Positions 27,053 to 36,052 of a DNA stretch of 64,000 bases are shown one piece after another. Made by a program: the position numbers and the translations under genes. The stretch is from an uncultured Tenacibaculum sp. (GTDB lineage Bacteria; Bacteroidota; Bacteroidia; Flavobacteriales; Flavobacteriaceae), in the NCBI RefSeq assembly GCF_947495995.1, contig NZ_CANMAX010000002.1:744001-808000 (forward strand), written 5' to 3'. The stretch's first letter is position 1. Each line of letters begins with the position of its first letter. Below the pieces are notes generated by a model. The model worked only from the letters and a program-made list of their open reading frames with translations. It made no database searches and was not told the DNA's origin.

Positions 27053-28051
27053 ATGATCAAGAGTTTTTTTAAATCTGAAAATTTAAAACCCAATACCTTA
27101 TATCTATTACGTTTAATCTGTAGATACTATATCGCGTTTAAAATGTTTTCCTATGCCTTTGGAAAAATACTTAAAAGTCAATTTGACTTAGGATTATCCT
27201 ATTTAGGAGATGAATATATTAATCATTTCAATGGATTCATGTTGACTTGGAATTATTATGGATATTCAAGAACATATGGTTTAATTATAGCATCTACTCA
27301 AATAATTGCTGCCTTTTTACTTTTATTTAGAAAAACGGAACGTATTGGAGTTATTTTATTCTTAAGCTTCATGATAAACATCTTATTAGTAGATATTTTT
27401 TATGATATTCAAGGAGCACTTTCTATGGCTATCAAACTAAGCATCATGGGTGTTTTCTTATTAATTTCTGATTGGGATGGAATCAAATCGTATTTCTTGA
27501 AATTCAAAATCAAAACTCCTTTATTTCCAAGTATTTTACCTGAAAAATTAAAAAACTTATACTGGATAAAATTCTTAGTTATTGGTGGAATGGTTTTTTA
27601 TGGATACAACTACATTTCTAATATTAAAAAGGAATTTTTAGTTGAAAAGGAAATCTTCGGAATTTACAAAGCAGTACCTGAAAACTTTAATGAACGATAT
27701 TTTAGAGTTTATTTCGATTACGATTACGGTCTAAAAATTAAAGACTTTAATGACAATATTTACTACGGAAGCTTTGCTATTGATTCATTACAAAAATCGG
27801 TAACATTAAGCGCAAAATGTTATACAGAAACTGGTTATTTCTTAGTTAAAGACAGTTTAAATAAATTGAATTTACCTAAAGACAGCATAAAAGCACACCG
27901 AAAAGAAATCACGAGTTATTACAACAAAAAGAGAAATAGCGAATCTTATAATGCAACTTTTAACTTTAATCTAAAAAACGACACTTTGATTTTAAAAAAC
28001 AAGGAAACTAGTTTTAAATTGATTAATGATACAGATAAATACAAGCTTTAA
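27053..28051 (+). CDS. DoxX-like membrane protein with C-terminal soluble domain
   Basis: The ATG at 27053 gives about 332 aa; an upstream in-frame TTG at 27029 would add eight residues. The N-terminal half has four or more hydrophobic segments with a DoxX-like pattern (LRLICRYYIAFKMFSYAFGKILK, IIAAFLLLFRKTERIGVILFLSF, ISDWDG). Another membrane segment near 170-185 leads into a soluble domain that is rich in Tyr and charged residues. The layout of the membrane half resembles the shorter DoxX-like protein at 56013-56624. It follows the two four-cysteine membrane proteins by about 60 bp and probably belongs to their unit, which ends at the terminator 28051-28090. Confidence 0.7.
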   Translation: MIKSFFKSENLKPNTLYLLRLICRYYIAFKMFSYAFGKILKSQFDLGLSYLGDEYINHFNGFMLTWNYYGYSRTYGLIIASTQIIAAFLLLFRKTERIGVILFLSFMINILLVDIFYDIQGALSMAIKLSIMGVFLLISDWDGIKSYFLKFKIKTPLFPSILPEKLKNLYWIKFLVIGGMVFYGYNYISNIKKEFLVEKEIFGIYKAVPENFNERYFRVYFDYDYGLKIKDFNDNIYYGSFAIDSLQKSVTLSAKCYTETGYFLVKDSLNKLNLPKDSIKAHRKEITSYYNKKRNSESYNATFNFNLKNDTLILKNKETSFKLINDTDKYKL

Positions 28052-28090
28052 ACATAAAAGCGTAGAAATAAGTTCTACGCTTTTATGTTT
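28051..28090. terminator. Bidirectional terminator between convergent units
   Basis: A near-perfect 17-bp stem (28051-28067 with 28073-28089; core AAAAGCGTAGAA/TTCTACGCTTTT) has a 5-nt loop, an A-run on one side and T-run on the other. It overlaps the last codons of the minus-strand gene that ends at 28075. Confidence 0.85.
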
Positions 28091-28758
28091 CTTTTCTTAA
28101 AGAATTCTACAATTAATTCTTCACTATCTCCAATAACTTCATCTGTATCTAAACTTTCTGGATCGCCACCAGTTGCCTGAAATACAACACCTACTATTTT
28201 AGAATTGGTTTCGTTTTTTATTTCTTTCCAACACTCTTTTAAGATGTTCTTTACCGAAAAATCTATAATTAAGTCACTTGTAACAATTTTTTCTTCTTCT
28301 TTAAATTCTGAATAATCTACCTCTAAGGCATCTAATATCTGTTCTAATAAATATTCTAGTTCTCTTAAATCGAAATTAAAATCTAGTTCTAATCTATCTT
28401 TAACGATATCTTCTTTATGAAAAACTATTTCTGGTTCACAAGCTACAAATATGAGATGCCAAGAATAGATGTTGTAATATATCTGAACTACTTTAATATC
28501 TTTTGAACTTGAATTCTCTTTATAATCAAAATCAGCTAACTGAACTTTTCTGCAAAAAGAATAGATTTCTTCCTTAAATGGATCTAAAACCATTTTCTCA
28601 ATAAAATAATCTCTTAAATCCCAAATCAACCAATCGTAATCCATATCAATTAATTCAGATCCCTCTACGAAACATTTGGTTTCATTAAAATCTTCTTCAG
28701 TTACAGGTAAATCAATTACCTTTTCTTCTTTATTAAGATTTACATATTTAAATTTCAT
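28075..28758 (-). CDS. Acidic protein of unknown function (227 aa), downstream of priA
   Basis: I do not recognise the family. The protein is strongly acidic, has no signal or membrane segment, and ends in a helical segment (GDSEELIVEFFKKRNIKA). Its ATG is 12 bp after the priA stop, so the two are almost certainly co-transcribed. Strand-rich stretches (VVQIYYNIYSWHLIFVACEPEIVF) suggest a compact alpha/beta fold. Any role in replication restart is a guess from position only. Confidence 0.65.
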   Translation of the reverse strand: MKFKYVNLNKEEKVIDLPVTEEDFNETKCFVEGSELIDMDYDWLIWDLRDYFIEKMVLDPFKEEIYSFCRKVQLADFDYKENSSSKDIKVVQIYYNIYSWHLIFVACEPEIVFHKEDIVKDRLELDFNFDLRELEYLLEQILDALEVDYSEFKEEEKIVTSDLIIDFSVKNILKECWKEIKNETNSKIVGVVFQATGGDPESLDTDEVIGDSEELIVEFFKKRNIKA

Positions 28759-28770
28759 AGCATTTATAAT

Positions 28771-31191
28771 TTAATAAGCATCTACATCTAAAATAAAACG
28801 GATAGGACGAAATTCTTTAACCGCTTCAAACGTAGTTCGTATTCTTTGAATTTCTTGTTTTGTTTTTAGTAATGATTGTTTCGGTGGAATTTTTATAATC
28901 AGATTCTTAATATACTGATTTCGAACTCTAGAAACTGCAGGAGCAGACGGACCAAGTACATTTTCTCTAAATACATTTTGTAATGATTTTGCTAACCAAT
29001 TTATACCGTCGTTTACCCTAACGTAATCTCTATGTTTCAATGTAATTTTTATGATTCGATAATATGGCGGATAATGATATTGCCAACGATCTTGCAGTTG
29101 TTCTTTATACATTTCCTCATAATTATTCGTTGAAACCTGCTGTAAGATTTGATGATAAGGATTATAGGTCTGTATAGCTACCATCCCTTGTTTTTGATAT
29201 CTTCCAGCTCTTCCGGCAACTTGAACCATTAATTGAAAAGCTCTTTCATGTGCTCTGAAATCAGGAAAATTCAGCATCGTATCTGCACTTAAAACACCAA
29301 CTAAAGTCACATTTTTAAAGTCTAATCCTTTAGATAACATTTGCGTTCCTACCAAAACATCGATTTCCTGTGCATCAAAAGCTTCAATAATTTTCTGATA
29401 ACCAAACTTTCCTCGTGTTGTATCAGAATCCATTCTTCCTATATTATGATTAGGGAAAAGCTCTTTCAATTCAAGTTCAATTTGTTCTGTACCAAAACCT
29501 TTTGTGTCTAAAGTATTACTTCCACAAGCTCCACAGCTATTCGGCATTGCTCGTTGATAATGACAATAATGACACTTTAGCTGATTGTTATACTTATGAT
29601 ACGTTAAACTTACATCGCAATTAGGACACTGAGGCGAATTACCACAAGTTGTACATTCTACAATTGGAGAAAATCCTCTCCTATTTTGAAATAAAATTAC
29701 TTGTTCTTTTTCTTCTAAAGCATCGCTTATTAGTTGAATTAAACGATCAGAAAAATGTCCGACCATTTCTCTTCGTTTTCTTTTTTCCTTTACATCAATC
29801 AGTTCAATTTTTGGTAACAATACATCACCATGTCGTCTTGTTAAATTTACAAGTCCGTATTTACCTTCTAAAGCATTAAACTTTGATTCTATAGATGGTG
29901 TTGCAGAACCTAATAAAACACTTGCATTATGTATTTTTCCTAAAACTATAGCAGAATCTCTAGCGTTATATCTTGGAGAAGGTTCAAATTGTTTGTATGA
30001 CACTTCGTGTTCTTCATCAACTACAATCAAACCTAAATTAGAAAACGGTAAAAATACTGTTGAACGTGCACCTAAAATAATTTGAGCTTTTGTTTTATGT
30101 TCTAAAGTATTATTCCATACTTCTACTCTTTCATTAACCGAATATTTAGAATGAAATACAGAAATCTGATTTCCAAAATAATTCTGTAAGCGTGTTATAA
30201 TCTGTGTAGTTAAAGCAATTTCAGGTAACATAAACAGTACTTGTTTCCCTTCAGCCAATACTTCTTTAATTAACTTCGTATATACTTCTGTTTTTCCTGA
30301 ACTAGTAACCCCATGAAGCAAGGTAATATCTTTAGTTTCAAAAGAAGTTTTTATTTCCGCTAACGCTTTTTCTTGATGTTCATTTAACTCTTTTAAAGGA
30401 TTTTCGTCTCCTTTAAAATGAACTCGATCTGTTTGTATATGATAAAACTCAAAAATCCCTTTATCAACTAAGGATTTTAAAATCTGACTTGACGCTCCTG
30501 ATTTCTCTTGTAAGGTTTTTGCTTTTATAGGTTTCTTTTCAGTTTTTAATTGAAAAAAAGTAAGTACAGCATCTCTTTGTTTCTTTGCTCTTGACAACTG
30601 AGTTAGTAAACTTTGTAAAGCTTCTTCCTTTTCATAATCTTGATGAAGCCTAACATACTTAACCAATTTTGGTTTATAGGTTTCATAAATTTCTTCTTTA
30701 ACATGTAAAACTGACTTATCAATCAGTTTATTAATTACAGGAAATACCTTTTTACGATCTAAAATAGCCGTAATTTCATGAATAGTTAATTGTGATTGTC
30801 TTTGTAAAGCTTCAAAAATCAGGTATTCTTCATCGTTTAAAATTTCAATATTTGTAAAACTCTCATTCTTATAAATAATCGTTTCACTTTCTAATAAAAA
30901 TGCTGAAGGGACTGCTGCTCTGTATACATCACCTATTGCACACATATAATATTCTGAAATCCATTGCCAATGTTTTAATTGTCTTTCATTTACAATAGGT
31001 TTTTCATCTAAAATTTGATGAATATCTTTTGCTTCATAAAGTTCTGGTGGATTCTGATGAATATTAAATACTAAAGCAGCATACATCTTAGTTTTACCAA
31101 AAGAAACTGCTACTCGCATTCCTTTTTCTAAGAAATCTGCTTCTTCTTTAGTAACCGAATACGTAAATGTTTTTTGTATCGGTATGGGCAA
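28771..31191 (-). CDS. priA: Primosomal protein N' (replication restart helicase PriA)
   Basis: At least 806 aa, with the 3'-DNA-binding N-terminal domain (PIPIQKTFTYSV). The helicase has Walker A LLHGVTSSGKTEVY and DEEH box LIVVDEEHEVSYKQF. The zinc-binding cysteines are CTTCGNSPQCPNCDVSLTYH and CHYC...CGACG, and motif VI is VAGRAGR. PriA binds stalled forks and reloads DnaB. The conserved N-terminus of homologues includes the residues IDVIL that lie just upstream of the TTG used here, in the same frame. No ATG exists there, so translation may begin at an ATT at 31212. An acidic unknown protein is encoded 12 bp downstream. Confidence 0.95.
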   Translation of the reverse strand: MPIPIQKTFTYSVTKEEADFLEKGMRVAVSFGKTKMYAALVFNIHQNPPELYEAKDIHQILDEKPIVNERQLKHWQWISEYYMCAIGDVYRAAVPSAFLLESETIIYKNESFTNIEILNDEEYLIFEALQRQSQLTIHEITAILDRKKVFPVINKLIDKSVLHVKEEIYETYKPKLVKYVRLHQDYEKEEALQSLLTQLSRAKKQRDAVLTFFQLKTEKKPIKAKTLQEKSGASSQILKSLVDKGIFEFYHIQTDRVHFKGDENPLKELNEHQEKALAEIKTSFETKDITLLHGVTSSGKTEVYTKLIKEVLAEGKQVLFMLPEIALTTQIITRLQNYFGNQISVFHSKYSVNERVEVWNNTLEHKTKAQIILGARSTVFLPFSNLGLIVVDEEHEVSYKQFEPSPRYNARDSAIVLGKIHNASVLLGSATPSIESKFNALEGKYGLVNLTRRHGDVLLPKIELIDVKEKRKRREMVGHFSDRLIQLISDALEEKEQVILFQNRRGFSPIVECTTCGNSPQCPNCDVSLTYHKYNNQLKCHYCHYQRAMPNSCGACGSNTLDTKGFGTEQIELELKELFPNHNIGRMDSDTTRGKFGYQKIIEAFDAQEIDVLVGTQMLSKGLDFKNVTLVGVLSADTMLNFPDFRAHERAFQLMVQVAGRAGRYQKQGMVAIQTYNPYHQILQQVSTNNYEEMYKEQLQDRWQYHYPPYYRIIKITLKHRDYVRVNDGINWLAKSLQNVFRENVLGPSAPAVSRVRNQYIKNLIIKIPPKQSLLKTKQEIQRIRTTFEAVKEFRPIRFILDVDAY

Positions 31192-31285
31192 TATGACGTC
31201 TATAAAAAAAATAGTATTCTGTTTTTTATTTATATCAAAACTAAGTAAAATTCACTACTTTGTTTACAGATTTATATAGAAAATT

Positions 31286-32140
31286 ATGACAGCTACAGCT
31301 TGGAAAGAACAAGGTTCTTTTATTACAATTTTTAATCGTAAGATTTTTGTAATTGATACTGAAGAAAAAGACAAACCAGTTTTGGTTATTTTACATGGTT
31401 ATCCTACTTCTTCTTATGATTATTATAAAGTATTAAATAGACTTGCAGAAAAGTATAGAGTAATTATTCACGATCATTTAGGGTATGGTTTTTCTGATAA
31501 ACCTACAAACTATTCTTATTCGTTAATTGAACAAGCTGATGTAGCTCTTGAATTATGGAAACATCTGAATATTTCAACATTTACATTATTAGCTCATGAT
31601 TACGGTACAAGTGTGGCTACAGAAATTATTGCTCGTCATAATAAAAAACAGATTGATGTAACCATTGAGGAACTTATTTTATGTAATGGTAGTATGCATA
31701 TTGAACTCTCTCGGTTACGATTAATTCAAAAGTTATTGAAAAATAAACTCACAGGAAAACATGTTGCAAAACTGTCGAATGAATTTATCTTTAGTAAAAA
31801 CATTAGAAATGTATATTTTGATAAAAGTAAAGTTACTAGTGAAGAGTTGAAAGAAATGTGGTTACAACTTATCTATAATGACGGAAAAGCTGTAATTCAT
31901 AAACTTTCAAATTATATTAACGAACGCTATTTTTTCTGGCATAGATGGATTGGCGCTTTGAAAGAAACTTCTATAAAAACTAAAATAGTTTGGCCAAAAA
32001 ATGATCCTGTTGCTGTTTATGCTATTGCTGAACTTTTAGAAAAAGAAATTCAGCACAATAAATTATTTACTTTAGAAAATTCTGGACATTTTCCTATGCT
32101 AGAAACTCCTGAAGAATGGGTTGAATTAATCCTAAAATAA
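31286..32140 (+). CDS. Alpha/beta hydrolase, MEST/haloalkane-dehalogenase-like
   Basis: A 284-aa alpha/beta hydrolase with oxyanion motif LVILHGYPTSSYDYYKVL and nucleophile elbow LLAHDYGTSVATEI, where D105 rather than Ser is the predicted nucleophile. The catalytic His is in LENSGHFPMLETPEEW (about H269). An Asp nucleophile points to the haloalkane dehalogenase/epoxide hydrolase branch. The HDYGTSVA elbow and the following LCNGSMHIELSRLRLIQKLLK closely resemble MEST-like hydrolases. It is cytoplasmic with no signal peptide. The substrate is unknown. It is divergent from priA. Confidence 0.85.
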   Translation: MTATAWKEQGSFITIFNRKIFVIDTEEKDKPVLVILHGYPTSSYDYYKVLNRLAEKYRVIIHDHLGYGFSDKPTNYSYSLIEQADVALELWKHLNISTFTLLAHDYGTSVATEIIARHNKKQIDVTIEELILCNGSMHIELSRLRLIQKLLKNKLTGKHVAKLSNEFIFSKNIRNVYFDKSKVTSEELKEMWLQLIYNDGKAVIHKLSNYINERYFFWHRWIGALKETSIKTKIVWPKNDPVAVYAIAELLEKEIQHNKLFTLENSGHFPMLETPEEWVELILK

Positions 32141-32234
32141 AAACTTGATATAATTTATTGAATCGATTTCCCGAATCATTAAGTTTTGTATATTAGTTGC
32201 TCATAAAATTATTTAACCTCAAAAACCTTCTATT

Positions 32235-32417
32235 ATGTTAAAAAACTTAGGAAAAAAACTAAGCAAAGAGCAACAAAAAAGTATTAACGGTGGATACCAA
32301 AATTTCTTATGTAGATCAAGTAGAGATTGTTGGGAAAACATTCCGTATTCTTTTCCTGGTGACTTTTCTTGCGTAAAAAGATATGGATCTTATTACGGGA
32401 ACTGTGTTCCTAACTAA
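32235..32417 (+). CDS. Double-glycine-leader, four-cysteine secreted peptide (bacteriocin-like)
   Basis: A 60-aa peptide. Residues 1-20 (MLKNLGKKLSKEQQKSINGG) form a leader typical of substrates of peptidase-containing ABC exporters: amphipathic, Lys/Gln-rich, and ending in Gly-Gly. Cleavage after the GG would release a 40-residue basic, aromatic-rich peptide with four Cys (residues 26, 32, 47, 57), probably two disulfides. The gene has its own weak -7 box (TATATTAG, 32189-32196) and a terminator, and no exporter or immunity gene is nearby. Bacteriocin, signal and other secreted roles are all possible. Confidence 0.75.
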   Translation: MLKNLGKKLSKEQQKSINGGYQNFLCRSSRDCWENIPYSFPGDFSCVKRYGSYYGNCVPN

Positions 32418-32444
32418 GAACTACAACATAAAAGAAAATTGAAG

Positions 32445-32469
32445 AACTCTGCTTAGGCAGAGTTTTTTT
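32445..32469 (+). terminator. Terminator after the GG-leader peptide gene
   Basis: AACTCTGC (32445-32452) pairs with GCAGAGTT (32457-32464) around TTAG, followed by a run of seven T. Confidence 0.88.
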
Positions 32470-32471
32470 AT

Positions 32472-34586
32472 TTAACTGATGTTACTCCAAATTCCACTGG
32501 TACGTTGCAGCATTGTTAAACGTTTCAACATTGAAGCATTTTCTTCTTTAGATAAACTCGGGTCATCGTTAAGAATTCGTATCGCACATTGTCTTGCGTT
32601 ATGTAAAATCGGACTGTCTTTAACAACATCAGCAATTTTAAGATTTAAAACACCACTTTGTTGAGTTCCCATTATATTTCCAGGACCACGTAATTTTAAA
32701 TCTACTTCTGCAATTTTAAATCCATCAGAAGTTTCAACCATAGTTTTAATTCTAGTTTTTGCATCAGAAGACAGTTTATTACCTGTCAACAAAATACAAT
32801 AACTCTGCTCAGCTCCTCTTCCTACTCTTCCTCGTAATTGGTGTAACTGACTTAAACCAAAACGTTCTGTACTTTCTATAACCATCACAGATGCATTAGG
32901 AACATTTACTCCTACTTCTATAACTGTAGTAGCAACCATTATTTGTGTTTCCTTATTTAAGAAACGTTCCATCTCATAGTCTTTGTCCGCAGGTTTCATT
33001 TTACCATGTACAATACTGATTTGATATTTTGGTGCAGGAAATTCTCGAACAATACTTTCGTAACCATCCATCAAATCTTTATAATCCATAGCCTGGGATT
33101 CTTGGATTAAAGGATATACAACATACACTTGTCTTCCTTTTTCTATTTCATCTTTTAGAAATCGAAATACGCCTAAACGATGACTATCGTAGCGATGTAC
33201 TGTTTTCACAGCTTTTCTACCAGGTGGTAATTCATCAATCACAGAAATATCTAAATCACCATAAACAGACATTGCTAAAGTTCTAGGAATCGGAGTGGCT
33301 GTCATTACCAAAACATGTGGTGGTACACCTTCAATTTCACTTTTCTTCCACAGTTTACTTCGCTGTGCTACACCAAATCGATGTTGCTCATCTATAATCG
33401 CTAATCCTAGTTTTTTAAACTGAACTTTATCTTCTAAAATGGCATGAGTTCCTATTAGAATATTTAGTGTTCCATTTTCTAAACCTTCGTGAATTTCTCG
33501 TCGTTTTTTAGTTTTTGAAGATCCTGTTAGTAGTTCAACTGTAATATCTGTATTACTTAATAGCTCTTTAATTCCGTTATAATGCTGATTCGCTAAAATT
33601 TCTGTCGGCGCCATAATAGTTGCCTGATAACCATTATCTATTGCCAACAACATTACTAACAATCCTACAATTGTTTTACCAGAACCTACATCTCCTTGTA
33701 ATAAACGATTCATTTGTGCACCAGTTCCAGTGTCTTTACGAATCTCTTTTAATACTCTTTTCTGAGCATTTGTTAAATCAAATGGTAAATGATTATTATA
33801 AAAATTGGTAAAATGCTCTCCAACATTTTCAAAAACATACCCTTTTATTCTCGATTTATTAATGAGCTTCTTTACTAAGAGTTGTAATTGTATATAAAAC
33901 AACTCTTCAAACTTTAATCGATATTGTGCTTTCGCTAATAATTCTTGATCTTTCGGAAAATGGATATTTAAAATAGATTCTTTCTTATGAAGTAATTTAT
34001 TTTCATTCCTAAATGTTGTTGAAAAAGTTTCTTCTATACTATCAAAAGCTTGCTGTAATAAGTTTTGCATCATCGTTCGCATTACTTTATTACTAATTCC
34101 TTTATTTGATAGTTTTTCTGTTGAAGGATATACTGGTTGCATCGCAGTTTGTAACTTGCTTTTGTATTCAGATACTAACTCCATTTCTGGATGCGCCATA
34201 TTAGCCGTTCCTTTAAACCAATTCAGTTTTCCGTAAATTACATAAGGTGTGTTTACTTTTAAGCTATCTTTTATCCATTTTGCTCCTTTAAACCAAACCA
34301 ATTCCATCGTACCAGTAACATCTGCAAAAGTTGCGACTAACCTACTTCCACGTTTTTGCTGTACTGTTTTGATTCCTGTTATTTTTCCAACAATTTGTAC
34401 TTCTGAACTATTCTGTTGAAGTTGATTTATCGTGTAAAACTGTGTTTTATCAATATATCTAAACGGAAATAAATGTAAAAAGTCATTACATGTTTTTACT
34501 CCTAATTCAGAATACAGCAATTCGGCTCTAGTAACGCTAACTCCTTTGATATAAGTAACAGGTTGATTTAAATTCATTCGATGCAA
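32472..34586 (-). CDS. recG: ATP-dependent DNA helicase RecG
   Basis: A 704-aa protein with the N-terminal wedge/OB domain (VQIVGKITGIKTVQQKRGSRLVATFADVTGTMELVWF). Helicase motifs are GDVGSGKTIV (Walker A), AIIDEQHRFGV (DEQH box), MTATPIPRTLAM, and the RecG-specific QLRGRVGRGAEQSYC and GDLDISVIDELPPGRK. It drives branch migration and fork reversal during recombination and repair. The start may be Met1 (34586) or Met4; both precede the conserved NLNQPVTYIKGV. Its end lies next to the terminator of the peptide gene. Confidence 0.97.
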   Translation of the reverse strand: MHRMNLNQPVTYIKGVSVTRAELLYSELGVKTCNDFLHLFPFRYIDKTQFYTINQLQQNSSEVQIVGKITGIKTVQQKRGSRLVATFADVTGTMELVWFKGAKWIKDSLKVNTPYVIYGKLNWFKGTANMAHPEMELVSEYKSKLQTAMQPVYPSTEKLSNKGISNKVMRTMMQNLLQQAFDSIEETFSTTFRNENKLLHKKESILNIHFPKDQELLAKAQYRLKFEELFYIQLQLLVKKLINKSRIKGYVFENVGEHFTNFYNNHLPFDLTNAQKRVLKEIRKDTGTGAQMNRLLQGDVGSGKTIVGLLVMLLAIDNGYQATIMAPTEILANQHYNGIKELLSNTDITVELLTGSSKTKKRREIHEGLENGTLNILIGTHAILEDKVQFKKLGLAIIDEQHRFGVAQRSKLWKKSEIEGVPPHVLVMTATPIPRTLAMSVYGDLDISVIDELPPGRKAVKTVHRYDSHRLGVFRFLKDEIEKGRQVYVVYPLIQESQAMDYKDLMDGYESIVREFPAPKYQISIVHGKMKPADKDYEMERFLNKETQIMVATTVIEVGVNVPNASVMVIESTERFGLSQLHQLRGRVGRGAEQSYCILLTGNKLSSDAKTRIKTMVETSDGFKIAEVDLKLRGPGNIMGTQQSGVLNLKIADVVKDSPILHNARQCAIRILNDDPSLSKEENASMLKRLTMLQRTSGIWSNIS

Positions 34587-34596
34587 GCTATATTAA

Positions 34597-34797
34597 TCAT
34601 CTTCCTCTTCTTGTCAAAGATAATCTCTTTTCCTTTTCATTCAAAGGAAGAAAATTAGTTTCAAAACTACTAGAATAAGCATTAGAATATTTTTCTTGCT
34701 CAGAAAAAACAGGAAGCCTTTTTAATAAAAAAATAAAAGATCTCATTAATTTCATAAACAAAGCTTTAAGTTTTTTACTGAAAATACCAAAACCCAA
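34597..34797 (-). CDS. Possible small basic protein upstream of recG
   Basis: A 66-codon frame beginning with TTG, with a better internal ATG giving 52 aa (MKLMRSFIFLLKRLPVF...). It ends 10 bp before the recG start on the same strand. The product is basic, with a hydrophobic N-terminus and a Leu/Arg-rich tail (KRLSLTRRGR). No family or clear promoter is recognised, and the frame could be chance in a 248-bp gap. It is reported only as a candidate. Confidence 0.25.
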   Translation of the reverse strand: MGFGIFSKKLKALFMKLMRSFIFLLKRLPVFSEQEKYSNAYSSSFETNFLPLNEKEKRLSLTRRGR

Positions 34798-34807
34798 TAA
34801 ATCGTAG

Positions 34808-34815
34808 TATCTTTG
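34808..34815 (+). promoter_or_regulatory. -7 promoter box of the RsmB-family methyltransferase gene
   Basis: TATCTTTG is a perfect TAnnTTTG, 19 nt upstream of the ATG at 34835. No TTG at -33. Confidence 0.6.
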
Positions 34816-34834
34816 CAGCCCAAAATAAAAACGA

Positions 34835-36052
34835 ATGAGACTACATAGAAATTTAGTTTTTGCTGTAATAGATAGCCTAAGAGATATCTTTAACGAAGGT
34901 GTTTATGCCGATAAAGGTGTAGAAACTGCACTACGTAGAGATAAAAGATGGGGAGCTAGAGATCGTAAATTTGTTGCTGAAACTATTTATGAAATTGTAC
35001 GTTGGAAACGTTTATATGCTGAAATTGCTAATGTTAAAGAACCTTATTCTAGACCAGATTTATGGCGTTTGTTTTCTGTTTGGTGTGTATTAAGAGGAAT
35101 TAAGCTACCAGATTGGAATCAAATTGAACCAACTCCTAACAGAAGAATCAAAGGAAAATTTGATGAGCTTTCTAAAATCAGAAAGTTCAGAGAATCTATT
35201 CCAGATTGGATTGATGAAGTTTGTTTAAAAGAGTTAGGAGAACAAGTTTGGACTAAAGAGATTGCTTCACTTAATAAACAAGCTGAAGTTATTTTAAGAA
35301 CAAATACATTAAATACTTCTAAAGAAAGTTTAAGAAATAAGCTACAAACAGAAGGGATCGACACTGAATTTATCAAAGGATATCCTGATGCTTTAAAGTT
35401 AGTTGAACGTGCTAACGTTTTTAAAACTGATAGTTTTAAGAAAGGATTTTTTGAAGTTCAAGATGCTTCTTCTCAATTAGTAGCAGCTTATTTAGAAGTT
35501 GAACCTGGAATGAAAGTCGTTGATACATGTGCTGGTGCTGGTGGTAAGACTTTACATTTAGCTTCTTTAATGAAAAATAAAGGGCAAATTATCGCCATGG
35601 ATATTTACGAGAGTAAACTAAAGAAATTAAAAGTAAGAGCTCGTAGAAATGGTGTTCACAATATCGATACTAGAGTTTTAGACTCTACAAAAGCAGTTAA
35701 AAAACTTTATAATAAAGCAGATCGTGTTTTAATCGATGCTCCTTGTTCTGGTTTAGGTGTAATTAGAAGAAACCCGGATAGTAAGTGGAAATTACAACCT
35801 GAGTTTTTAGATAATATTAAAAATGTTCAGCAAGAAGTATTACAAAGTTATTCTAAAATGGTAAAACCTGGTGGTAAGTTAGTATACGCTACTTGTTCTA
35901 TTTTACCTTCTGAGAACCAACAACAAGTAGAATTCTTCTTAGCTTCTGACGCAGGAAAAGACTTCACTTTCGTTCACGATAAGAAAGTATTATCTCATCA
36001 GTCTGGTTTTGATGGATTTTACATGGCTTTATTAGAAAAAAAGCAATCATAA
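34835..36052 (+). CDS. RsmB/NOP-family RNA (cytosine-5) methyltransferase
   Basis: A 405-aa protein with an N-terminal helical domain and a SAM-dependent methyltransferase domain: DTCAGAGGKTLHLASLM (SAM loop), DAPCSGLGVIRRNPDSKW (motif IV) and ATCSILPSENQQQVEFFL (motif VI). The two cysteines, in PCSG and TCS, are the release and nucleophile Cys of m5C methyltransferases. It methylates a cytosine in rRNA or tRNA; 16S C967 is the RsmB target, but the exact site here is unproven. The stop overlaps the next start by one base (TAATG), so the secreted nuclease is on the same mRNA. Confidence 0.92.
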   Translation: MRLHRNLVFAVIDSLRDIFNEGVYADKGVETALRRDKRWGARDRKFVAETIYEIVRWKRLYAEIANVKEPYSRPDLWRLFSVWCVLRGIKLPDWNQIEPTPNRRIKGKFDELSKIRKFRESIPDWIDEVCLKELGEQVWTKEIASLNKQAEVILRTNTLNTSKESLRNKLQTEGIDTEFIKGYPDALKLVERANVFKTDSFKKGFFEVQDASSQLVAAYLEVEPGMKVVDTCAGAGGKTLHLASLMKNKGQIIAMDIYESKLKKLKVRARRNGVHNIDTRVLDSTKAVKKLYNKADRVLIDAPCSGLGVIRRNPDSKWKLQPEFLDNIKNVQQEVLQSYSKMVKPGGKLVYATCSILPSENQQQVEFFLASDAGKDFTFVHDKKVLSHQSGFDGFYMALLEKKQS

